A stretch of DNA of 27,829 nt from Gammaproteobacteria bacterium UBA2810 (lineage in GTDB: Bacteria; Pseudomonadota; Gammaproteobacteria; Enterobacterales; Succinivibrionaceae). Below, piece by piece: positions 7,899 through 15,611 of this stretch. The stretch lies in NCBI GenBank assembly GCA_002351705.1, contig DEHC01000062.1:28898-56726 (forward strand), in the 5' to 3' direction. The notes beneath the pieces were generated by a model. The model was not told the origin of the DNA and did no database searches. It saw only the letters and a list, made by a program, of their open reading frames with translations. The first letter of the stretch is position 1, and the number at the start of each line of letters is the position of its first letter. The translations under genes were made by a program, and so were the position numbers.

Positions 7899-10800
7899 AG
7901 AACCTTTCCGCTGTCGAGCCAGTATTCGCCTGAACTGCCGGCACCCTGTATATTCGTGGTATTGAGAGTGAGGCTGATATCCTCTTCGGTGATTTTAATG
8001 TGGACATCATCATCAGACTTGGTCGTGAGCTCAGGAGGATTCTCCATGAAGTCAACCTCGAATGCCTCTGAGTCGGCGTCAAACTGCTCGGCATTTCTCC
8101 TCGCCTCGTCAGGCTTGAGCCTGCGCCTCAGAGCCATCTTAACTGTCACTTTGTTCTCATCACTCATCATCGTGGCAATCTTGTCACTGAAGGTCAGCCG
8201 GTAAAGGGGAGCCGCCGGCCATCTGTCTATGTCGAACTGCTTGTAGCCGAGTATGTTGTCCTTGCCGTTTACTGTGAAGTAGCTGTCACGGACACCATTG
8301 TCAGTCTCAGCCTCAAGCTCATAGTCAGGATCATCAAGATTGACGTTGCTGTAGTAGATATTCTCATGCTTGAGCTCGTCCTCTCCCGTGATCGGGCCGA
8401 AGAACTTGATTGTCGAGTAGGTCTCGATGCTCTTCGAGGTCAGGCGGAAATCCTTGACGCTGACAGTGGAGGAGAGATAGCAGAGCATGGCGCCGATGGC
8501 GGCCGAGGTCTTGGGATCCTCGATGTAGCCGATATCGTTGAACGGATACCAGTCGCCTGTATGGTAATGGTACATGCCGATAATCCGTGATGCAGGCAGA
8601 GAGAGGTTCGCATTGAAGAACGCCCTGACACCCGGGAGCTTGGAGCTCCTTCCCGTGATAAGCACCACGTCGCAGTTGGAGCTGTCGATGACCTCGCTGA
8701 AAATGCCGAAGATCTTGAGAATCTTCTGGAATTTTGATTTGTTGTCTGTCCTGATGAACTCCTTGAAAAGCCAGGCGAAGTCCACCGACAGTACGGCATT
8801 GAGAACCGAGTACCTGTCATCATCAAGCTCAATGCGGAGCGGCCGGTCAGCATACTCAAGAATATTTCTGTCAGGAAGCTGCCCGCCGTTGTCTCCGAGG
8901 ATGTCGCGGAGGGTTTTCCCGTCAATCGCGGCGTCAGTCTCAGGATCAGATGGATTGTACTTCTCAAAATCCGAGAGGATCCTGAGCGCGACCGGAACAA
9001 ACACCTGAGCATTGAACTGGACTCTCTTGGTCCTGTCCTGCTGTCCGATGTCGGTCCCGCCGAAAAGCTTCTGCATCATGTAGCTGACCCGTTCCTGACT
9101 CATCCCGCGTGACAGGAGATCCTGCTGCACCGAACTCAGTATGCAGGTCTGAATGATGATCTGCATGATGTCATCACCAGCGAGCTTGAAGCCGTCATGG
9201 AAAATCTGCCTGGCAGTAAGGTATGCGCCGTTGGAGCGCAGGTTCTCTGTGGCACCGCGGTCAAGGCTGTACCTGTTTATGACGAGATCGGTCGTTCCGC
9301 CTCCGATATCAACCGTCGCCACAGTAAGGGCCCTGTGATCCGGGCTGTCGGCGCGCGACTGCGTGGCGATGAAGAGATCGGCATCGCCCTTGTAGTTCTT
9401 GACTATCTCATTGTACAGATACACGACCTGCCCGCAGACCGCCTCATCCCAGTCTATTACGACATCAGGGAGGAACGGCCAGTATTTCTGCCTGCTCTCC
9501 TCGGTCGAGAAATCGACGTCGCTGGCATCTTCCGGGATCCAGCCCATGCACTGCCAGACAAGGCCTACGGCCTTTCTCACGCAGCTGCGGTAAATGTCAA
9601 TCTCCTGCTTCGGCATTGAGGGTGGAACTGTAAGGACAATGGACTTGAGAACCCTGGGGAGATCCCTGTTGGTCATGTTCCAGCGCTGCGCAGGCGAGTT
9701 CATCTGGCAGATTGCCTGGGAGATGATCTCGGTCAGCATGAATGTCATGCAAGATCTCTTGGAGTAATACGGACGGAACACCGCCTCGCCGTCACCTTCC
9801 CTGAAAGTGAAGAGGGGCTCTCCTTCACCGCTGATGAGGTCCGACATCGGCTGGCAGACCGCGGCCTTCTCCTCTGTCTCGGCGCTGCCGCGGTTGAACT
9901 TCCACTCCTGCTCTGATTCCGAGCCGTCCCAGAGATAGCGCTTGGGACTTGAGATGCCGCTTATGCCCTCATTGCCGGTAGTCTTGCCGGCAAGCCATGA
10001 TGCCTCCGGCCCTACTCTTACCATGGTCGGCCAGAGGAAAGTCCTGGTGCCGCTCCTGAATGAATAGATTTCGTTGCCGAACGATGCCTTATGGAACTCA
10101 ATCCTGCTCGCAAACGGCTTCCTGCAGACTCTCTCAAGCCTCGTCAGATCCCTGATCTCAAGCTCGTAATGCTGGCTGAATCCGGTCGGATCATCGGGAT
10201 GCTTCTCGATTATGATGCCGCAGGTCCTGGAATTTCCGATATCCAGGATTAAATTGACGTCAATGACGTCCTTATGGTCAGACTTGCGCTCATTCTCGGC
10301 GATCTTGACATCGGGGACAACAGTCTCATCATGGATCAGCGCCAGGAGGTTGAGGTAGTCCTTGTTGTACTGACCTCTCTGGATGTCAAAATCAATTTTG
10401 GTTCTCTTGCTGATATTCGGATCGCTGCTGCGGAGGCGGCAGGACTCATAGACGTACCTTATCCACCTGTCCACCCAGTCTCCGGGCTGCAGATACCACT
10501 CGTTGTCGCAGGAGTAGCAGGCAAACGCGAAGCTGCAGCCGTTCCTGATGTCAGTGTCTCTGGGTATGCCTGACTTGTAGTCGACTCCTGTTGAATCGAA
10601 TATCCTAGTGTCAAAGGCGATGGTGAGGAGATGGGTGAATCCGGATCTCCTGATGTCATCCCTGTCAGTAATCCTCGCGATGCGGAACCTCGCCCAGTTG
10701 CCGGGCCCCTTGTTGAACTCATTGTCAGAGATGGTCTTCTTGTGATCCTCGGCCTTGTCGCGCGTGACCTTGCTGAAAAACGGCAGCGGCAGCCACTCGC

Positions 10801-11146
10801 CGTCAAACAGCTCTACGGCATTCCTGACTTCGGCTTTTTCGGAGTCATTAATTGCAGTATCTATATCGCCCGGATCACAGTAATAGCTGTCAGACGGATC
10901 CCTTACGAGGCGCTTCCAGCTGAACTTGCTGCTGACGCCTGTGTCCTCGCTGTCATCGGACGGCGGAACAGGCTTAAGGGAAGACTGGATGAAGCGGCCG
11001 GTCCCGTGCTCCTTCCAGTATGCCTGGCGCTCCGGATCCTCACTGTCGAAATCAAGCTTCAGTCCGAAGTCCATGAACTGGATGCCGCTGTTCTTTATGA
11101 GCCTTACAGTGTTGGTCTTCTTGTATGAGATTAAATTAGGCAGCAT
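7895..11146 (-). CDS. srfB: SrfB-like actin/Hsp70-fold ATPase (putative virulence factor family)
   Basis: This 1083-residue cytoplasmic protein carries the actin/Hsp70-superfamily nucleotide pocket: phosphate-1 loop DIGNSRTCG (302-310), phosphate-2 loop VDIGGGTTDL (612-621) and adenosine-contact segment VVLITGRSSKLPGV (827-840). These match the SrfB family. A domain of about 295 residues precedes the ATPase core, and about 180 residues with beta character follow it, so it is far larger than an Hsp70 or MreB. The start ATG 11146 shares its A with the SrfA TAA; the end overlaps SrfC by four bases. The sequence supports an active ATPase. Whether it is a chaperone, a filament former or a switch for the SrfC GTPase cannot be told from sequence. 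Confidence 0.92.
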   Translation of the reverse strand: MLPNLISYKKTNTVRLIKNSGIQFMDFGLKLDFDSEDPERQAYWKEHGTGRFIQSSLKPVPPSDDSEDTGVSSKFSWKRLVRDPSDSYYCDPGDIDTAINDSEKAEVRNAVELFDGEWLPLPFFSKVTRDKAEDHKKTISDNEFNKGPGNWARFRIARITDRDDIRRSGFTHLLTIAFDTRIFDSTGVDYKSGIPRDTDIRNGCSFAFACYSCDNEWYLQPGDWVDRWIRYVYESCRLRSSDPNISKRTKIDFDIQRGQYNKDYLNLLALIHDETVVPDVKIAENERKSDHKDVIDVNLILDIGNSRTCGIIIEKHPDDPTGFSQHYELEIRDLTRLERVCRKPFASRIEFHKASFGNEIYSFRSGTRTFLWPTMVRVGPEASWLAGKTTGNEGISGISSPKRYLWDGSESEQEWKFNRGSAETEEKAAVCQPMSDLISGEGEPLFTFREGDGEAVFRPYYSKRSCMTFMLTEIISQAICQMNSPAQRWNMTNRDLPRVLKSIVLTVPPSMPKQEIDIYRSCVRKAVGLVWQCMGWIPEDASDVDFSTEESRQKYWPFLPDVVIDWDEAVCGQVVYLYNEIVKNYKGDADLFIATQSRADSPDHRALTVATVDIGGGTTDLVINRYSLDRGATENLRSNGAYLTARQIFHDGFKLAGDDIMQIIIQTCILSSVQQDLLSRGMSQERVSYMMQKLFGGTDIGQQDRTKRVQFNAQVFVPVALRILSDFEKYNPSDPETDAAIDGKTLRDILGDNGGQLPDRNILEYADRPLRIELDDDRYSVLNAVLSVDFAWLFKEFIRTDNKSKFQKILKIFGIFSEVIDSSNCDVVLITGRSSKLPGVRAFFNANLSLPASRIIGMYHYHTGDWYPFNDIGYIEDPKTSAAIGAMLCYLSSTVSVKDFRLTSKSIETYSTIKFFGPITGEDELKHENIYYSNVNLDDPDYELEAETDNGVRDSYFTVNGKDNILGYKQFDIDRWPAAPLYRLTFSDKIATMMSDENKVTVKMALRRRLKPDEARRNAEQFDADSEAFEVDFMENPPELTTKSDDDVHIKITEEDISLTLNTTNIQGAGSSGEYWLDSGKVL

Positions 11147-13086
11147 TATTTACCGGCCCCCTGTTTATTACCGTCTGACAATACAACCGGAACCGACCTG
11201 CCGCCGTTTCCGCTCATTGCGCACCTGCTGTTACCAGAAGAGTCCTCATGGCAGTCGATCTTCTGCGCCCTGAACGAGCTGCCGTCGCTGCATTTGATGG
11301 ATCCCGAGGGAGAAATGCTCACACTGCCGCCTGTTCCCGAGGTGCTTACCGGGCCGCGGCACTCTGTTCCGTCGATCTGGCGGATTATCTCCTCGCCGGT
11401 GCCGTCACCGTTCCATTTGAAGCTCATCTTAACCGGCTGGCCGTGCTTCTCGTCCCTGAGTCCCGAGGATGCAGAGAGCTCGCTGCCGCGGGTCATAACT
11501 GAATTCCTGAGGGCTGATGCCTTCATCGGGCGTGCAAGGGGCCTTACAGGACTTACCGGTCCCGCAGCCTGATCGGCTCCGGCAGAAGCCGGCGGCTGGG
11601 CCGTGCTGCCTGTGGCGGCGTCAGCCTTTGACGCAGGAGCAGCCTGGCCTGCTGCATCACTGCCTGCTGGAGCTGCGGCAGCATCAGGACCTGACTCTGC
11701 ATTGCTGTCAGGAACAGCGTCAGGATTTGCGGTCTGATCTGCCGCGGAAGCAGAATCAGGATTCACAGCCTGGTCCGTCCCGGACACAGCGTCAGGATTT
11801 GCGGTCTGATCTGCCGCGGAAGCAGAATCAGGATTCACAGCCTGGTCCGTCCCGGGCACAGCGTCAGGATTGACCGGCTGTTCCGTCTCCGGAACAGCAT
11901 CCGGATTCACTGCAGGATCATTTCCTGATGCTGCAGGATTGCCCTGTGTCAGATCAGCCGATGCATCTGCGCCTGCGCTGCTGTCTGATGTGCCGGCGGC
12001 ATTAAGAGGAGCAGCAGAGTCCCCGTTCACTCCTGCCGTAGCGCTCACGGCGGTGTCACTGCCAGATGCTCCGGGCTGCAGGTTAATCAGGTCTGTCCTG
12101 TCACCGTCATGCCGCTCATCCGCTGTCGCGTTCACTTCATTGGGCTCATCTGCAGGCACATCATCTTTCTTGTCAGCCGCAATGGCTCCGGTGTCTTTGT
12201 CATCCTGCAGCGGAGCAGTGATCTGCGGCAGCCGGACATCTCCCAGATCAGGGAAGAACCTCGGCTTCAGCAGGTAAAACCAAAGAAGCAGCAGAAGGAG
12301 GAGAAGAAGGAGGAACAGAAGGAGCCACCAGAGCCACGCAGGAATCATGGCCCAGAAACTCTTCTTCTCCACAGTTCTTGTTTCCTCTGTCACTGTCTCT
12401 GAGCCGCCCGCAGCAGCCGTCCCGGCTCCTGCGGCAAAGGCAGTCCCTGCCGCACCGGCAGCAGGCGATGGAGCAGGCTCAGGTTCCGGAGCGGGTTCAG
12501 GCGCCGGAGCAGGTTCCGGCCGGGGAGCAACGGGCTCCGGCGCTGCCGGCTTTGGAGGCCTCAGGAAATAGAAAGGATCTGCTCCCGCAGTCTCTATCCC
12601 CTTTTCCGTGAAACCCCAGAAAGTCAGTACAGGATGTCCGTCAACGATAAAGATCCAGTCCCTGCCCGGCGTCTGGAGCACTATCGGCGGAGTTCCCTTC
12701 TCTTTGTCTCCTGAAATCAGCTCAAGGAAAGATTTAAGATCGGGCGACTGGTCCGGCCTGTCCCTGAGCCTCTCGGCAAGCTTTGCAAGGCCTGCTGTCA
12801 TCTGGTCAAGCTCGGCCAGAGCCGCCGCGCGCTCGGACTCCTGAGCTTCCCGCCATGGAGTCCATTGCGGATCGCCGTTGTAATATGAGCCGTTGCAGTA
12901 CCAGTCGATTCTGGATCCGGCCCTGTTGGTCTCCGATACGGCGAAATATCTGGTCAGTGACTTGTCCTTCCGGTCAAGGTTCTTCAGGAAAACCGATGCG
13001 AACTCATACGCAGCCTTGTTGCCTGCTCCAAGCGGGTAGAAATCGTTGATATTCCCGAATGTAAGAATCTTTCCTTTTGTAATCAT
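11146..13086 (-). CDS. srfA: SrfA-like membrane-anchored effector protein
   Basis: The first gene of the operon. Counting from ATG 13086 it encodes 646 residues; a longer frame opens at ATG 13200 (684 residues). I prefer 13086: MITKGKILTFGN begins the conserved-looking domain, GAGAGGG lies upstream (11-base spacing, weak), whereas 13200 has no ribosome binding site and adds an Ala/Glu-rich leader. Numbering below is from 13200. A cytoplasmic N-terminal domain (40-213) contains RIDWY at 97-101 and ends in FYFLRPP. Then come a Pro/Glu/Ala linker (217-247), one very Leu-rich transmembrane helix (286-311), a disordered Asp/Asn/Ala region including NPD repeats (432-497), and a compact C-terminal domain (about 588-676) with four cysteines (614, 637, 650, 660). 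The SrfA name rests on the N-terminal pattern as I remember the family and on position before srfB and srfC. Confidence 0.82.
   Translation of the reverse strand: MITKGKILTFGNINDFYPLGAGNKAAYEFASVFLKNLDRKDKSLTRYFAVSETNRAGSRIDWYCNGSYYNGDPQWTPWREAQESERAAALAELDQMTAGLAKLAERLRDRPDQSPDLKSFLELISGDKEKGTPPIVLQTPGRDWIFIVDGHPVLTFWGFTEKGIETAGADPFYFLRPPKPAAPEPVAPRPEPAPAPEPAPEPEPAPSPAAGAAGTAFAAGAGTAAAGGSETVTEETRTVEKKSFWAMIPAWLWWLLLFLLLLLLLLLLWFYLLKPRFFPDLGDVRLPQITAPLQDDKDTGAIAADKKDDVPADEPNEVNATADERHDGDRTDLINLQPGASGSDTAVSATAGVNGDSAAPLNAAGTSDSSAGADASADLTQGNPAASGNDPAVNPDAVPETEQPVNPDAVPGTDQAVNPDSASAADQTANPDAVSGTDQAVNPDSASAADQTANPDAVPDSNAESGPDAAAAPAGSDAAGQAAPASKADAATGSTAQPPASAGADQAAGPVSPVRPLARPMKASALRNSVMTRGSELSASSGLRDEKHGQPVKMSFKWNGDGTGEEIIRQIDGTECRGPVSTSGTGGSVSISPSGSIKCSDGSSFRAQKIDCHEDSSGNSRCAMSGNGGRSVPVVLSDGNKQGAGK
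11714..11871 (-). repeat. 72-base in-frame tandem repeat inside the SrfA-like gene
   Basis: Two adjacent 72-base copies (11714-11785 and 11786-11857) differ at a single base by my reading, and a third copy begins at 11858 and diverges after about 14 bases. Each copy encodes 24 residues, made of two 12-residue NPD-type units. Older, diverged 12-residue units flank it, so this seems a recent duplication in a longer degenerate array. It lies in the predicted periplasmic linker. Confidence 0.93.
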
Positions 13087-13460
13087 TTTATCAACAGCCC
13101 TCTCTGTTCCGGCTTCGGTTCCGCTGCCCGTCAAATACTCCACAGTGACCGCCAGGACCGCAGCCGCCGGAGACTCAGGATCCCGGAGCTTCCGTGTCAT
13201 CAGGAAGCATAACGGTTCTGATCCGGCAGGTCAGCAGCATGCCGTTCCGGCGTCTGCATCCGCGGAAGATCATTTTATCTTATAAATGATACAGATAAAC
13301 TGCGCAGAGCAGAGTGATTTTATCAGCAAATGGCGTAAAATTTCGCGCCTTCAGGCAGCATTCAGGATTGCGGACAGAACTTTGCTTTCAGGGAGCCCGC
13401 AGGGCTTGAAAGGATGGCAGTCCGGAAAGGCGGCGGCGCGTGGAAAGGATATGAAACAGG
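13087..13460. other. Upstream region of the srf operon, no supported gene
   Basis: This stretch between the chosen SrfA start and the rpsT terminator has no convincing coding region. It should hold the srf operon promoter, because the rpsT terminator lies immediately upstream in the direction of transcription. Reading the minus strand, -10-like hexamers TAAAAT (13277-13272) and TATAAG (13284-13279) occur in an AT-rich block, without a good -35. The octamer GATAAAAT appears twice on the minus strand (13279-13272 and 13324-13317), 45 bases apart. ATTTTA (13317-13322) and TAAAAT (13336-13341) form an inverted repeat with a 13-base spacer. These may be promoter or operator elements; none is proven. 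Confidence 0.4.
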
Positions 13461-13492
13461 CAAAAAAATACCGGATGCTGTGATCCGGTATT
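13461..13492 (-). terminator. Intrinsic terminator of rpsT
   Basis: On the minus strand, AATACCGGAT pairs with ATCCGGTATT around a six-base loop, followed by a run of seven T. It lies about 20 bases after the rpsT stop and isolates rpsT from the downstream srf operon on the same strand. Confidence 0.93.
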
Positions 13493-13513
13493 CCAAGAGA
13501 AAGCCCTTAAGGC

Positions 13514-13795
13514 TTAAGCAGCTGCCTGCTCGCCGAACTTTGCCTTGAAGGCAGCGGCGATTCTGGCCTGCTGGCGTGAGCCTGCCTTGGGATGGATTAC
13601 TCTCTTGTGGGCAACGCGTCCGATTACTGACTGAGCCTCGTTTACAGCCTTGACTGCTGCATCGCGCTCGCCTGCCTCAATGGCAGCGAAGGCCTTCTTG
13701 ATATAGGTGCGGACCATGGAACGTGCGCTGTTGTTTGCACTGCGTGCTTTGGCGTCCTGAAGAACACGCTTCTTGGCGGATTTGATATTAGCCAA
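13514..13795 (-). CDS. rpsT: 30S ribosomal protein S20
   Basis: This 93-residue basic protein (MANIKSAKKR near the start) binds 16S rRNA early in 30S subunit assembly. Length and sequence are typical of bacterial S20: Lys/Arg-rich helices, with SARSMVRTYIKKAFAAIE and GRVAHKRVIHPKAGSRQQAR segments. The start codon is TTG (13795), with AGGAG seven bases upstream. E. coli rpsT also uses UUG, and there this weak start is part of autogenous translational control, so the same may hold here. A GC hairpin (13821-13833) lies in the leader just before the ribosome binding site. It is monocistronic, with its own promoter and terminator. Confidence 0.98.
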   Translation of the reverse strand: MANIKSAKKRVLQDAKARSANNSARSMVRTYIKKAFAAIEAGERDAAVKAVNEAQSVIGRVAHKRVIHPKAGSRQQARIAAAFKAKFGEQAAA

Positions 13796-13892
13796 AATAA
13801 ACTCCTAAAAATGTTCATGCCCGCCCGGGGCGGACACCGTTTGAGGTTACTGTTTCAGCCGTGCCGGAGACCGGCCGGCTCTGAATCGGGGC

Positions 13893-13921
13893 ATTATAAC
13901 TGAACATTGCCTCATTATCAA
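13893..13921 (-). promoter_or_regulatory. Strong sigma-70 promoter of rpsT
   Basis: On the minus strand, TTGATA (13921-13916) is followed after exactly 17 bases by a perfect TATAAT (13898-13893). The next bases, GCCCC, make a GC-rich discriminator as found at stringently controlled ribosomal promoters. It predicts an rpsT leader of about 90 bases. Confidence 0.9.
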
Positions 13922-13996
13922 ACACCGCGCGCGGCGGACTGATAAAGGACGGCCTGCCGCCGCGGTCCCTCCGGCTCGGGAGCTGTGCCCAGGTAG

Positions 13997-14002
13997 TATA
14001 AT
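13997..14002 (+). promoter_or_regulatory. -10 element of the murJ promoter
   Basis: A perfect TATAAT with no recognisable -35 at the usual distance. It overlaps the ATG at 14001, so a transcript would begin around 14009 and exclude that codon. This supports the GTG at 14043 as the murJ start. It is divergent from the rpsT promoter about 100 bases away. Confidence 0.6.
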
Positions 14003-14042
14003 GTTGCGTCTTAAGTATCCTGTTGAACGTGTGGTGCCTCCC

Positions 14043-15611
14043 GTGGCCAAGAAAAGTCTGCTCAGATCGGGCCTGATCGTATCAGCCTCGACGTTTCTCT
14101 CCCGCATACTGGGAATGATCCGCGACATCATCATCGCCCATATCCTCGGAGCCGGATTCTCCGCAGATGTGTTCCTCTTCGCGAACCGCATACCGAACTT
14201 CTTCAGGAGACTCTTTGCGGAGGGAGCGTTCAACCAGGCATTCGTCCCGGTGCTCTCCGACGCGAAGGCAAAGGGCGATGAGGAGGCCCGCGATCTCATC
14301 GCAAGCGTTATGGGAACGCTCGGCGTGATAGTCGCCGTGGTTACGGTCATCGGCGTCATCGGCTCCTCGGTTCTGGCCGCGGTTTTCGGCTGGGGCTGGT
14401 TCATGGAGTACCTGCATGACGGCCCTGAGGCGCACAAGTTCGTGGAGGCAGGCTTCCTCCTCAAGATCACCTTCCCCTACCTCTGGTTCATCACCATCAC
14501 CGCCCTTTTCAGCGCCGTGCTCAACACCTGGAACAGGTTCGCAGTCCCGGCGCTCACACCGTGCCTCCTCAACATCGCGATAATCGCCGCAGCGCTGCTT
14601 CTCTCGCCGCGCCTTGAGAACCCGGAGGAGGGGCTCGCATGGGGCATCTTCGCTGGCGGCGTGATACAGCTCGTCTTCCAGATCCCGTTCGTGATGAGGC
14701 TACGTCTCCTCGGCCGTCCGAAATACGCCTGGAACCACCCCGGCGTAAAGCAGATCCGGACTCTCATGATCCCAGCCCTCTTTGGCGTCTCGGTGAACCA
14801 GATCAACCTTCTCGTGAACACCACGCTCGCGACCTTCCTCGCCACAGGCTCAATCAGCTACCTTTACTATTCAGACAGGCTCCTCGAGTTCCCGCTCGGC
14901 ATGTTCGCCGTAGCGATCAGCACCGTGATCCTCCCCGCCCTTGCGAAAGTCAGGTCGGCAGGTGACATGAGGCGCTACGCCAACACGATGGACTGGGGAA
15001 TCAGATCCGTACTGCTGCTCGGCTGCCCGGCAATGGCCGGCATGATCGCGCTCCGCGAGCCCATCATCTGCGTCCTCTTCATGCACGGGAGCTTCTCCGC
15101 GCATGACGCGGTGATGGCCGGCCAGAGCCTCTTCGCCTCGTCACTCGGCATACTCTCCCTGATGCTCGCGAGAGTGGCAGCCCCGGGCTTCCACGCGGTA
15201 AAGGACATGAAGACCCCGGTGCGCTACGGCATAATCGCCATGATCGCGAACATCATCTTCAACCTTGCCCTGACCTGGCCTCTCGGCTATATCGGGCTCG
15301 CCCTTTCCACAGCGCTCTCGGGGACCGTCAACGCCTGGTGCCTGATGCGGGGGCTCTCGAAGCGCGGGATCTACTCTCCCCCGAGAGGCACCTGGATCCT
15401 CTCGGTGAGGCTCATCCTCGCAGCCCTCGTCATGGCAGGAGCCGTCTGGTGGCTGAGCCCTGACATCTCTGTCTGGTCAGGATGGAGCACCATGGTGAGG
15501 GCAGCAGCCCTCGGCGGGCTGATCGCTCTCGGCGCCGCGGTCTATGCTGCCGCGGCTTTCGCCTTCGGTCTCAGGCTCAGGGACCTCAAGGCAGACACGG
15601 AGGCTCTCTGA
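14043..15611 (+). CDS. murJ: Lipid II flippase MurJ
   Basis: MurJ moves the peptidoglycan precursor lipid II across the inner membrane. From GTG 14043 the protein has 522 residues and many hydrophobic helices, as expected for the 14-helix MOP-superfamily fold. Residues equivalent to functionally important E. coli positions are present: Arg21, Arg27, Asp42, Arg55 and Glu60 (E. coli Arg18, Arg24, Asp39, Arg52, Glu57), in SRILGMIRD and RRLFAEGAF. I prefer GTG 14043 over ATG 14001: MAKKSLLRSGLIVSA matches the N-terminus I know from Vibrio-type MurJ, and the upstream ATG sits inside the -10 element. No strong ribosome binding site precedes either. The stop overlaps ribF as TGATG. Confidence 0.95.
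   Translation: MAKKSLLRSGLIVSASTFLSRILGMIRDIIIAHILGAGFSADVFLFANRIPNFFRRLFAEGAFNQAFVPVLSDAKAKGDEEARDLIASVMGTLGVIVAVVTVIGVIGSSVLAAVFGWGWFMEYLHDGPEAHKFVEAGFLLKITFPYLWFITITALFSAVLNTWNRFAVPALTPCLLNIAIIAAALLLSPRLENPEEGLAWGIFAGGVIQLVFQIPFVMRLRLLGRPKYAWNHPGVKQIRTLMIPALFGVSVNQINLLVNTTLATFLATGSISYLYYSDRLLEFPLGMFAVAISTVILPALAKVRSAGDMRRYANTMDWGIRSVLLLGCPAMAGMIALREPIICVLFMHGSFSAHDAVMAGQSLFASSLGILSLMLARVAAPGFHAVKDMKTPVRYGIIAMIANIIFNLALTWPLGYIGLALSTALSGTVNAWCLMRGLSKRGIYSPPRGTWILSVRLILAALVMAGAVWWLSPDISVWSGWSTMVRAAALGGLIALGAAVYAAAAFAFGLRLRDLKADTEAL

Noticed and set aside
11714..11871. Repeat considered as a CRISPR array
   Set aside because: Copies are directly adjacent with no spacers and are in frame within a coding region.
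13286..13483. 65-codon plus-strand open frame between the srf operon and rpsT
   Set aside because: It has no ribosome binding site, runs through the rpsT terminator and shows no domain-like sequence.
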